Made by a program: the position numbers and the translations under genes
Origin: Gemmata massiliana
Lineage (GTDB): Bacteria > Planctomycetota > Planctomycetia > Gemmatales > Gemmataceae
Direction of reading: 5' to 3'
DNA: 64,000 nt
Assembly (NCBI GenBank): GCA_000531095.1
Contig: HG799464.1
Location: 528,791-592,790, forward strand
The notes under the pieces: model-generated
What the model saw: only the letters and a program-made list of their open reading frames with translations
Databases searched by the model: none
Told to the model about the DNA's origin: nothing
In this document: in pieces, positions 52,433 to 60,545 of the stretch
Layout of the letters: each line of letters begins with the position of its first letter
Position numbering within the stretch: position 1 is the first letter of the stretch

Positions 52433-54034
52433 ATGATCTCGACGGCTTCCGATACGGCCCCGGCCCGCACACACCATTCGCCCCGCGCCCGCAAACCCAA
52501 CTCCGTTCTCATCATCGGCGCGGGGCCGGGCGGCTTGGCCGCAGCACTCCTGCTGGCAAAAGCCGGACTCGACGTTCACGTCGTGGAGCGCAAGTCGCAC
52601 GTTGGCGGGCGGTGTTCCGCGATCGAAGAACAAGGCTTTCGGTTCGACCTCGGCCCCACGTTCTTCCTCTACCCCCGCGTTCTGGATCGCATCTTCAAAC
52701 TGATCGGGCGCGACCTGCGAACCGAAATCCCGATGGTCCGGCTCGACCCGCAATACCGTATCGCGTTCGGCGGCGGCGGCGAGTTGAACTGCACGCCGAA
52801 CCTGGAACAGCTCGAAACCGAAGTCGCGCGCCTCAGCCCCGGCGACGCGCAGAACGTCCGCCGGTTCCTGGCCGACAACCGCGTGAAGATGGAGCAGTTC
52901 CGGCCGTGCCTGGAGCGCCCCTTCTCGGGCTGGCGCGACCTGATCCGGTGGCAACTCATCAAGCTGTTCCCGACGCTGCGCCCGTGGGCCTCGCTCGATG
53001 AGGAACTGGGCCGGTACTTCAGCGACGAGCGCATCCGGCTCGCGTTCTCGTTCCAGTCCAAGTACCTGGGCATGTCGCCGTTCAACTGCCCGAGTCTGTT
53101 CTCGATCCTCTCGTTCCTCGAATACGAGTACGGCGTGTGGCACCCGATGGGCGGGTGTGCCGCGGTGTCCGACGGGATGGCCCGCGTCGCGCGCGAAATG
53201 GGCGTGCGTATCACCACGAACGAAGATGTGAAAGAGGTGCTGTTCGACGGCCGAAAGGCCGTTGGCGTGCGCACGCAGAGCGGCGAGCACCGAGCGGACG
53301 CTCTCATCATCAACGCGGACTTCGCCCACGCGATGACGAAGCTCGTGCCGAACCACCTGCGCCGGAAGTGGACCGACGCGAAGATCGAGAAGAAGAAGTT
53401 CTCGTGCTCGACGTTCATGATGTACCTCGGTGTTGAGGGGCGTTTCGACGACCTCCCGCACCACACAATTCATACCGCCGCGGACTACGTGCAGAACCTT
53501 GCGGACATCGAGCAGCGGCACGTCCTGTCCGACGATCCGTCCTTCTACGTGCAGAACGCGACGCCCACCGACCCGAGCCTCGCGCCCCCCGGCATGAGTA
53601 CGCTCTACGTGCTCGCGCCGGTCACGCACCAGCACCCGAACGTCGATTGGGCGAAGGAAACGCCCGCGTTCCGCGCGAAGCTGCTGAAGCAGTTGGAGAA
53701 GGTCGGGCTGGTGGGTGTGGAGAAGCGCATCCGCTTCGAGAAGATCGTCACGCCAGCGGACTGGGAGCACACGTACAACGTGTACCGCGGCGCCACGTTC
53801 AGCCTCGCGCACTCGTGGGGGCAGATGCTCCACCTGCGCCCGCGGAACCGGTTCGACGAACTCGAAAGCGTGTACCTCGTGGGCGGCGGAACGCACCCCG
53901 GCAGCGGGCTCCCGGTGATCTACGAATCCGCCCGCATCACGAGTCGCTTGCTGCTCGAAGACTTCGCCCACGACACGGAATGGCTCGGCGCGCCGGGGGC
54001 CGCAGAGTTACCCGCGCCGGTCGCGCATTGGTGA
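52433..54034 (+). CDS. CrtN/CrtP-like carotenoid oxidoreductase
   Basis: A 533-aa FAD-dependent phytoene-desaturase-family enzyme and first gene of a five-gene operon. The ATG has AAGGA upstream in a 17-nt leader shared with the gene at 29866. The dinucleotide motif is VLIIGAGPGGLAAALLLAKA, followed by VERKSHVGGRCSAIEEQGF and FDLGPTFFLYP. Near the end SVYLVGGGTHPGSGLPVIYE is the desaturase signature. Its companions (a second family member, acyltransferase, CrtQ-like glycosyltransferase) match the staphyloxanthin-type route, so it probably desaturates or terminally oxidises a C30 diapocarotene. Which of CrtN or CrtP it represents is not certain. Confidence 0.88.
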   Translation: MISTASDTAPARTHHSPRARKPNSVLIIGAGPGGLAAALLLAKAGLDVHVVERKSHVGGRCSAIEEQGFRFDLGPTFFLYPRVLDRIFKLIGRDLRTEIPMVRLDPQYRIAFGGGGELNCTPNLEQLETEVARLSPGDAQNVRRFLADNRVKMEQFRPCLERPFSGWRDLIRWQLIKLFPTLRPWASLDEELGRYFSDERIRLAFSFQSKYLGMSPFNCPSLFSILSFLEYEYGVWHPMGGCAAVSDGMARVAREMGVRITTNEDVKEVLFDGRKAVGVRTQSGEHRADALIINADFAHAMTKLVPNHLRRKWTDAKIEKKKFSCSTFMMYLGVEGRFDDLPHHTIHTAADYVQNLADIEQRHVLSDDPSFYVQNATPTDPSLAPPGMSTLYVLAPVTHQHPNVDWAKETPAFRAKLLKQLEKVGLVGVEKRIRFEKIVTPADWEHTYNVYRGATFSLAHSWGQMLHLRPRNRFDELESVYLVGGGTHPGSGLPVIYESARITSRLLLEDFAHDTEWLGAPGAAELPAPVAHW

Positions 54035-54088
54035 CCCACCGCCCCGTTTATGAAGGTAGTAGAACACGAATCACACCAACGGAAAGTT

Positions 54089-55684
54089 ATGACACAGAAC
54101 ACCGAACGGAATCGCGTGGGCGTGATCGGCGGCGGGCTGGGTGGGCTGGCCACCGCATGCGTACTGGCCGCGCGTGGGTACGCCGTGGCGCTGTTTGAGA
54201 AGAGCTCCTGGCTGGGCGGTAAGGCAGCCGTCCTGAACGAAGCCGGGTTCCGCTTCGATATGGGGCCGACGATCCTCACCATCCCGTCGGTGCTGCGCCG
54301 CATCTTCCGCGAAGCCGGCCGGCAGATGGAAGACTACCTCGAACTGATCCGCCTCGACCCGCAATGGCGGTGCTTCTTCACCGACGGCACGTTGCTCGAT
54401 CTGGTCGAAGACGTGGACGCGATGGCCGCGAAACTCGATGCCTACGCGCCGGGCACCAACTCCGCGGACGGCTACCGCCGGTTCCACGCACTCTCGGACC
54501 GGTTGCACCAGATTTCTAACCGCCACTATTTTTGGAAGTCCATTGGTGGCGTCCGCGACATGATCGACTGGCGCGCCGGGTTCTCGGCGCAACTGATGGG
54601 CGACGTGTTGAACATGCGGATGGGCCGGTCGGTCGCGGGCACGGTGCGAAAGTTCGTGCCGGACGCGCGTGCGGCCCAGATGTTCGACCACTTCACGCAG
54701 TACGTCGGGTCGTGCCCCGAGTCGTCGCCCGCAGTGTTGTGCGGCATCGCCCACATGCAGACGACCGAGGGGATCTGGTACCCGAAAGGCGGAACGCGCG
54801 CGGTGCCCGAGGCGCTGGTGCAACTCGGGGAAGAATTGGGGGTCGAATTCCGCACCGAAACGGGCATTCGGCGCGTGTTGACCGACGAGAACGGGGGGCG
54901 CGTTCGTGGGGTGGAAACCGAGAGTGGCGAGGTGATCGAACTCGCGGCCGTCGTCTCAAACGCGGACAGCGCGCGAACGCACCGCGAGCTCCTTCCCGAA
55001 ACGGCACCTCGCGCCACGAAGCGCTTCGAGAAGCGCCGGACCTACGAGCCGGCGTGCTCCGGTGTGGTGCTCTACCTGGGGCTGAACAAGGCTTACGACC
55101 ACCTGTTGCACCACGACTTCGTGTTCTCCGCGGACCCGCACAAGGAGTTCGACGACATCTACCGTCGGGGTGAACCGGCCGCGGACCCGACGTGTTACAT
55201 CGCGTCCACGGCCCGTACCGAACCCGAAACGGCCCCGCCCGGCGGCGACGCACTGTACGTGCTAGTTCACACACCATACCTGCGCCCGCACCACGACTGG
55301 AAGCGAATGCTCCCGGAATACCGAAACGTCATCATCAACAAGCTGAAGACGACCGGGCAAATGCCAGACATCGAAGACCGCATCGTGTACGAATCCGCGC
55401 TCACGCCGCAGGACATTCACGACCGGTACCGCGTGCTGAACGGCGCGATTTACGGCCTCGCGAGTCACGGGAAATGGAACGGAGCGTTCAAGCCCGCGAA
55501 TCGGTCACCGGACGTTAAAGGGCTGTACCTAGCAGGGGGCGCAGCACACCCCGGCCCCGGAATGCCGATGGTGCTGATGTCCGGCTGGATCGCGGCGGAT
55601 GTGCTCGATCAGGATGCTGTTGCGCCCAAAGGCAATCCGCACAGCGTTCCCCCGACGCAGAAGCCCGAGCCGGCGCGGGTGTGA
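54089..55684 (+). CDS. CrtN/CrtP-like carotenoid oxidoreductase (second copy)
   Basis: A 531-aa FAD enzyme, 54 bp after the first. The start at 54089 has GGAAAG; another Met 13 codons upstream has no ribosome site. Motifs are VGVIGGGLGGLATACVLAAR, FEKSSWLGGKAAVLNEAGFR, FDMGPTILTIPSVLRR and, at the end, GLYLAGGAAHPGPGMPMVL. The YPKGGTRAVPEALVQLGEE segment is standard for CrtI/CrtN desaturases. It is the more canonical desaturase of the pair; the other may be the terminal oxidase. It shares the fold and about a third of positions with its neighbour. The substrate is inferred from the operon. Confidence 0.88.
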   Translation: MTQNTERNRVGVIGGGLGGLATACVLAARGYAVALFEKSSWLGGKAAVLNEAGFRFDMGPTILTIPSVLRRIFREAGRQMEDYLELIRLDPQWRCFFTDGTLLDLVEDVDAMAAKLDAYAPGTNSADGYRRFHALSDRLHQISNRHYFWKSIGGVRDMIDWRAGFSAQLMGDVLNMRMGRSVAGTVRKFVPDARAAQMFDHFTQYVGSCPESSPAVLCGIAHMQTTEGIWYPKGGTRAVPEALVQLGEELGVEFRTETGIRRVLTDENGGRVRGVETESGEVIELAAVVSNADSARTHRELLPETAPRATKRFEKRRTYEPACSGVVLYLGLNKAYDHLLHHDFVFSADPHKEFDDIYRRGEPAADPTCYIASTARTEPETAPPGGDALYVLVHTPYLRPHHDWKRMLPEYRNVIINKLKTTGQMPDIEDRIVYESALTPQDIHDRYRVLNGAIYGLASHGKWNGAFKPANRSPDVKGLYLAGGAAHPGPGMPMVLMSGWIAADVLDQDAVAPKGNPHSVPPTQKPEPARV

Positions 55685-55685
55685 T

Positions 55686-56513
55686 ATGCGTCGGGGTAAC
55701 GCAGCGGGCAGTACCGCCCTTCCGCACCGCTGGCCGTGGCTCATCCGCGGGTTCCGCCGGTACGCCTGCCGCTTCGTGCGCAAGAACTTCCACGCGGTGC
55801 GGCTATCAAAGTCCGGGCACACGCTGGCAGTCGGCGATGACCCGCTGCTCGTCGTGCTGAACCATCCCTCGTGGTGGGATCCGCTCATTGGGATCGTGCT
55901 CAGTTGCGCGTTCGTGGACCGCGACCAGTTCGCAGCCATCGACACGGTCGCGGTGCAACAGTACCGTTTCTTCCAGCGCGTCGGGTTCGTCGGCGTGGAT
56001 ACCAAGTCGCTCCGCGGCGCGGCCGAGTTCCTCCGCACCGGCGCCGCGATTCTTTCTCAACCGCGTCGCGTGTTCTGGGTCACAGCACAGGGTCGATTCA
56101 CCGATGCACGCGAGCGCCCGCTCGGGTTGCAATCGGGAGTCGGGCACCTCGCCGCGCGCCTGAACACGGCCACCGTGCTCCCGATCGCAATCGAGTACGC
56201 TTTCTGGACCGAGCGCACGCCAGAAGCGCTCGTGCGCGTCGGCGAACCGCTCAAGGTAGCGGAGCACCCGGGCTTGAGTGGCAAAGAATGGACGGCCCGC
56301 ATCGAAGCCGCTCTCACGCACAATCTCGACGTCCTCAACGCCGAAACGATGAAGCGCGACCCGAGTGCGTTTACGGAGTTGCTCGCAGGAAAAACGGGGA
56401 TCGGCGGCGTGTACGATGTGTGGCGCCGATTGAAGTCGTGGGTTCACGGACGGAAATTCGACCCGTCGCACGATCAAACTGCGCGCGACGCAGAACCGGG
56501 GACGAAGCCGTGA
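55686..56513 (+). CDS. Acyltransferase of the carotenoid operon (PlsC/CrtO-like)
   Basis: A 275-aa membrane-associated acyltransferase. VVLNHPSWWDPLIGIVL contains the catalytic H-x4-D (HPSWWD) and VFWVTAQGRFTDARERPLGL is the second block with the usual substrate-binding Gly and Arg. The ATG at 55686 lies 1 bp after the previous TGA, so it is translationally coupled. It should transfer a fatty acyl group; within this operon the target is probably the sugar on the carotenoid, as CrtO does in staphyloxanthin. Its last bases overlap the start of the next gene. Confidence 0.85.
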   Translation: MRRGNAAGSTALPHRWPWLIRGFRRYACRFVRKNFHAVRLSKSGHTLAVGDDPLLVVLNHPSWWDPLIGIVLSCAFVDRDQFAAIDTVAVQQYRFFQRVGFVGVDTKSLRGAAEFLRTGAAILSQPRRVFWVTAQGRFTDARERPLGLQSGVGHLAARLNTATVLPIAIEYAFWTERTPEALVRVGEPLKVAEHPGLSGKEWTARIEAALTHNLDVLNAETMKRDPSAFTELLAGKTGIGGVYDVWRRLKSWVHGRKFDPSHDQTARDAEPGTKP

Positions 56514-57724
56514 TGACTCTGCTCGCGCTCGCGTGGGTCGCGCTCGTTTGTGCGGCGGTCCCCACCCTGCACTTTCTGTGGAACATAATTCTCTTCCGCG
56601 AACCACCCGCGAGCGACGACACAACGACGGTTCCACCAATCTCCGTGCTCATTCCGGCCCGAAACGAAGAACTCGGCATCGAAGCCTGCGTGCGCTCCGT
56701 ACTGGCGTCCCAACACGTCGAACTCGAAGTGATCGTGCTCGACGATGCAAGTACCGATCGCACCGCCGAGCTTGTGCGCGCGATCGCAACGACCGACGCG
56801 CGCGTGCGAATCGAAGCGGCGCCATCGCTTCTCAGCGGTTGGTCGGGCAAACAGCAAGCCTGCTTCGCGCTCTCAAAACTGGCAAATTACGACACGTTCA
56901 CCTTTCTCGATGCGGACGTGCGACTCACACCGGACGCACTCGCGCGAATGGCCCTGTTCCTCCGCGCGAGCGGCGCGGATCTGGTCAGCGGGTTCCCCAA
57001 ACAGGAAACCGGCACGCTCCTCGAAAAGCTGCTCATCCCGCTCATCAACTGGCTGCTGCTCTGCTTCCTGCCGCTGTGGGGCATGCGGCACTTCCGCTGG
57101 TCCGCGTTCGGCGCCGGGTGCGGGCAGTGGTTCATGACCACCCGCGCCGCTTACGAAAAGGTCGGCGGGCACGCCGCGGTGAAGACCTCGTTCCACGACG
57201 GCCTCACGTTGCCGCGTGCGTATCGTAAAGCGGGCTTCTGGACGGACGTGTGCGACGCGACGAACCTCGCGACGTGTCGGATGTACCGTTCGGCCAGCGG
57301 AGTTTGGTTCGGACTGGCGAAGAACGCTCGCGAGGGGATGGCCGCAACGGGTCAAATTGGGTTCTGGACGGTCGTACTGATCTGCGGACAGGTGCTCCCA
57401 CCCGTTCTCTTTGTCGTGGTGGCTACAGCAGCCATTTGCGGCATTGAATTCGCCACCAATCCTCTCGATCGGGTAATCGAACAAGCAATCCGCCCGTTCC
57501 TTCTAACAATGCTCGGCAAGGCGTGGTTCGTGTCGCTTCAGCCCCGCCTCCACGCGACCATTCGATTCCGGCAATCGTGGCTCGGATTGTTGCTGCACCC
57601 CGTCGCGATCCTGCTTTTGCTCGCGGTGCAGTGGTACGCGATCTTCCGTGCGCTGGCCGGCAAGCCGGTCGGGTGGAAGGGCCGCACGCACCCGGCGCAC
57701 TTAACTTCACGCGAGGCGAAGTAA
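56513..57724 (+). CDS. Family-2 glycosyltransferase of the carotenoid operon (CrtQ-like)
   Basis: A 403-aa membrane glycosyltransferase. A first segment (about 3-22) anchors the N-terminus; ISVLIPARNEELGIEACVRS, VLDDASTDRT and FTFLDADVRLTPDAL are the GT-A nucleotide-sugar motifs with the D-x-D; SFHDGLTLPRAYRKAG is the acceptor-side D-D motif. Three more membrane segments follow (about 285-310, 345-375). The ATG overlaps the previous TGA by one base (TGATG); a GTG one codon upstream is an alternative. It should glycosylate the carboxyl or hydroxyl end of a carotenoid, as CrtQ does for diaponeurosporenoic acid. Confidence 0.85.
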   Translation: MTLLALAWVALVCAAVPTLHFLWNIILFREPPASDDTTTVPPISVLIPARNEELGIEACVRSVLASQHVELEVIVLDDASTDRTAELVRAIATTDARVRIEAAPSLLSGWSGKQQACFALSKLANYDTFTFLDADVRLTPDALARMALFLRASGADLVSGFPKQETGTLLEKLLIPLINWLLLCFLPLWGMRHFRWSAFGAGCGQWFMTTRAAYEKVGGHAAVKTSFHDGLTLPRAYRKAGFWTDVCDATNLATCRMYRSASGVWFGLAKNAREGMAATGQIGFWTVVLICGQVLPPVLFVVVATAAICGIEFATNPLDRVIEQAIRPFLLTMLGKAWFVSLQPRLHATIRFRQSWLGLLLHPVAILLLLAVQWYAIFRALAGKPVGWKGRTHPAHLTSREAK

Positions 57725-57728
57725 CACC

Positions 57729-58487
57729 ATGTCCGATGCTCCCGCTTACGTTATCGTCGGCGCGTCCGGCGGAATCGGGTCCGATCTGTGCCGGCGGCTC
57801 GTATCGCGCGGGCGGTGTCAGATCATGCTCGCCGCGCGCGATCCCGATAAGTTGGACCGCCTGGCGGACGAACTGCGCGCGATCAACGGGGGCGCGGGAA
57901 TCGTCACCCGCGTCACGGACGCGACCGATTCCGGCGCCGTCGATGCCCTCTTTGCCGCCGCGTCGGCCACTTTCGGCACGATCAACGGCGTAACGAACCT
58001 CTGCGGGTCGATCCTGCTGAAGCCGGCTCACTTGACATCGGATAAGGAATTTGGTGACACGCTCGCGGTGAACCTCCTCACGGCGTTTCACGTCTTGCGG
58101 GCCGCGGCGAAAGCGCTGACGGGCGGCGGGTCGGTGGTCCTAATGTCCACCGTCGCTACGAAGATCGGGCTGGCGAACCACGAGGCCGTCGCGGCGGCGA
58201 AGGGCGGGATCAACGGGCTGGTGATCTCCGCCGCGGCGACCTACGCGGCCCGGAACATTCGCGTGAACGCGGTCGCCCCGGGGCTGGTCCGCACGCCACT
58301 CGCGGAGCGGCTGACCTCGAGCGAAGCCACCCTGAAAGCGTCCACCGCGATGCACCCCTTGGGCCGCATCGGCGAACCCGGCGACGTGGCTTCCGTGCTG
58401 GCGTGGCTGCTCGACCCGGCAACGACGTGGGTTACCGGTCAGGTGATCAGTGTCGACGGCGGCCTGTCGAGCGTTCGCTCGAAATGA
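57729..58487 (+). CDS. Short-chain dehydrogenase/reductase of the carotenoid operon, no catalytic Tyr
   Basis: A 252-aa SDR, 4 bp after the glycosyltransferase gene. The nucleotide loop GASGGIGSDLCRRL is normal, NLCGS replaces NNAG, and S140 (LMSTVA) and K158 (AAAKGG) are present, but the catalytic Tyr of Y-x-x-x-K is Val154 (NHEAVAAAK). The end IGEPGDVASVLAWLLDP, GQVISVDGGLS is canonical. It may use a different acid (H151 is close) or be a non-redox isomerase or structural member. In this operon an aldehyde-to-acid or alcohol conversion would be expected. It converges on the parE-like gene, 16 bp apart. Confidence 0.85.
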   Translation: MSDAPAYVIVGASGGIGSDLCRRLVSRGRCQIMLAARDPDKLDRLADELRAINGGAGIVTRVTDATDSGAVDALFAAASATFGTINGVTNLCGSILLKPAHLTSDKEFGDTLAVNLLTAFHVLRAAAKALTGGGSVVLMSTVATKIGLANHEAVAAAKGGINGLVISAAATYAARNIRVNAVAPGLVRTPLAERLTSSEATLKASTAMHPLGRIGEPGDVASVLAWLLDPATTWVTGQVISVDGGLSSVRSK

Positions 58488-58503
58488 GCCCTCGTCCCGC
58501 GCG

Positions 58504-60450
58504 TCACACGTCCAGTTCTTCTGTGACCGTTTGCTCGGCCTTTTCCATGATGAACTTGTAGCGCGCCGCCGCGTCCTTGCCGAGCAGGTCGACGAAGGTC
58601 CGGTCCGTTACAAGGTTATCTCCCTCTTCGACCTTCACCCTCAAAAGTGTCCGCGTTCTGCGGTCGAGGGTCGTTGAGGCAAGATCCTTCGCGTCCATTT
58701 CGCCCAAGCCCTTGAACCGCGTCACCTCGAACTTGCGGTTGGCTTTTTGCAACTTTTCGAGCAGTTCTTCTTTCGCGGTGTCGTCCTGAACCCAGTGGAT
58801 GTCCTTCCCGACATTCACGCGATAGAGCGGCGGTTGGCCGATATAGACGTGCCCCTTGTTCACCAATTCGGGCATCATGCGGAAGAAGAAGTCGAGCATG
58901 AGCGTCGTGATGTGACACCCGTCGGCGTCGGCGTCCATCAGCAGAATGATTTTGCCGTAGCGCAGGTTGCCGAAATTAAACTTGTCGGCGATCCCGGTGC
59001 CGATCGCGGTGACAAGGTCCGCGATTTCCTGGTTGGTCAGCACTTTCGCAGGGGGTAACCCCTCACAGTTCAAGATCTTCCCGCGCAGTGGGAGAACGGC
59101 CTGCGTGTTGTTGTTGCGGCCCTGTTTGGCCGATCCACCGGCCGAATCACCTTCCACGATGAACAGTTCCGTCTCGTCGCGGTCGGTCGATTTGCAGTCC
59201 GCGAGCTTCCCCGGCAGGCTCAGGCGCTTGCTGCCCGGCGCCTTGCGCTTCACCTCTTCCTTCGCCGCACGCGACGCCTCGCGCATGCGCGCCGCGATCA
59301 CGATGCGCCCGACGATCGCGTCCGCCGCGGTCTTGTTGTTATTCAACCACGCTTCGAGCGCGGGGCGGACGAAGTTATCGACCGCGTTCTCCATCTCGGT
59401 GTTCGTCAGCTTGTCCTTCGTCTGCGACTGGAACATCGGGTCGCGGAGGAACACCGACAGCACCGCGACCACGCCCTCGCGGATGTCGTCCGCGGTGATC
59501 TTCAGCCCCTTCACCTTGATATCGTGCGTGTCGATGTAACTGGTGATCGCCTTCCGCAGCGCGCTCTTGAGGCCGTTTTCGTGTGTGCCGCCTTGCGGCG
59601 TGCGGATACCGTTCGCGTAGGACCGGTACACTTCGTCGGTCGATTCGGTCCACTGAAGCGCGACCTCGATCCGGTCGCCGGTTTCGCGCGTGGCGGCGAA
59701 CGCGGCCTCGGTCACGGTCGGCTTCTGCCCGTCCCGCACGAGCTTCGTGAGAAACGCGGGCAACCCGCCGGGATTCGCGAGTTCGATCGTCTCGCCACTG
59801 ACCTCGTTCTTGTACGTGATCTTCAGCCCGCTGTGGACGAACGAGGTGTCTTCCAGTCGGGCTTTGATGACGTCCGGGTCGAAGCGCACCGTCTTGAAGA
59901 TGGTATCATCAGGCTCGAAGTAGATGCTCGTGCCGTGCCCGCGGAACGGACCCACTTTTTCCAGTTTCGCGAGCGGCGTGCCCTTCGCGTACTCCTGGCG
60001 GTACTCGAATCCGTCGCGCCGCACGGTGGCGACGAGCTTCTTCGAGAGCGCGTTCACGACTGATGCGCCGACGCCGTGCAACCCGCCGGAGTTGATATAT
60101 CCGCTGTCGGACTCGCCGAATTTTCCACCAGCGTGCAGCACCGTGAGCACAAGTTCCAAGCCGGTCTTCTTGTGCTTCGGGTGCATGTCGATCGGGATGC
60201 CGCGCCCGTTGTCCGTCACGGTGATCGCATGCCCGGACTTGTGCAGCGTGATCGTGATGTGGTCCGCGAACCCGTTGATGTACTCGTCGACGGCGTTGTC
60301 GAGGATTTCCCACGTGAGGTGGTGCAGCCCCTTCCCGTCCACGCCGCCGATGTACATCGCGGGGCGCTTGCGGACCGGTTCCAGCCCTTCGAGAACCTGA
60401 ATGTCTTCGGTGCGGTACGCCGCCGCGCGACCAGCGGTAAGTGCGCTCAT
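58504..60450 (-). CDS. parE: Type II DNA topoisomerase subunit B (ParE/GyrB-like)
   Basis: A 648-aa ATPase subunit. GHKL ATPase motifs are EILDNAVDEYING, VTDNGRGIPIDMHPK and SGGLHGVGASVVNALS; the transducer has the QTKDKL motif. The TOPRIM domain shows FIVEGDSAGGSAKQGRNNNT, PLRGKILN and LMDADADGCHI with the magnesium ligands. The length fits ParE or short GyrB. Its partner gene 95 bp upstream lacks the GyrA-box, so topoisomerase IV is favoured, though in bacteria with one enzyme the subunits may do both jobs. The ribosome site before the ATG is weak, suggesting coupling to the upstream gene. Confidence 0.9.
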   Translation of the reverse strand: MSALTAGRAAAYRTEDIQVLEGLEPVRKRPAMYIGGVDGKGLHHLTWEILDNAVDEYINGFADHITITLHKSGHAITVTDNGRGIPIDMHPKHKKTGLELVLTVLHAGGKFGESDSGYINSGGLHGVGASVVNALSKKLVATVRRDGFEYRQEYAKGTPLAKLEKVGPFRGHGTSIYFEPDDTIFKTVRFDPDVIKARLEDTSFVHSGLKITYKNEVSGETIELANPGGLPAFLTKLVRDGQKPTVTEAAFAATRETGDRIEVALQWTESTDEVYRSYANGIRTPQGGTHENGLKSALRKAITSYIDTHDIKVKGLKITADDIREGVVAVLSVFLRDPMFQSQTKDKLTNTEMENAVDNFVRPALEAWLNNNKTAADAIVGRIVIAARMREASRAAKEEVKRKAPGSKRLSLPGKLADCKSTDRDETELFIVEGDSAGGSAKQGRNNNTQAVLPLRGKILNCEGLPPAKVLTNQEIADLVTAIGTGIADKFNFGNLRYGKIILLMDADADGCHITTLMLDFFFRMMPELVNKGHVYIGQPPLYRVNVGKDIHWVQDDTAKEELLEKLQKANRKFEVTRFKGLGEMDAKDLASTTLDRRTRTLLRVKVEEGDNLVTDRTFVDLLGKDAAARYKFIMEKAEQTVTEELDV

Positions 60451-60545
60451 TGTGATTCGATCCCCACTCGGTTGCGTGTCTTGTGGAGTGGGCGTGGCCC
60501 ACCGTTATGAGGAACGGGCAGCGCGTGCCGCCCGATCAGTTCGTA

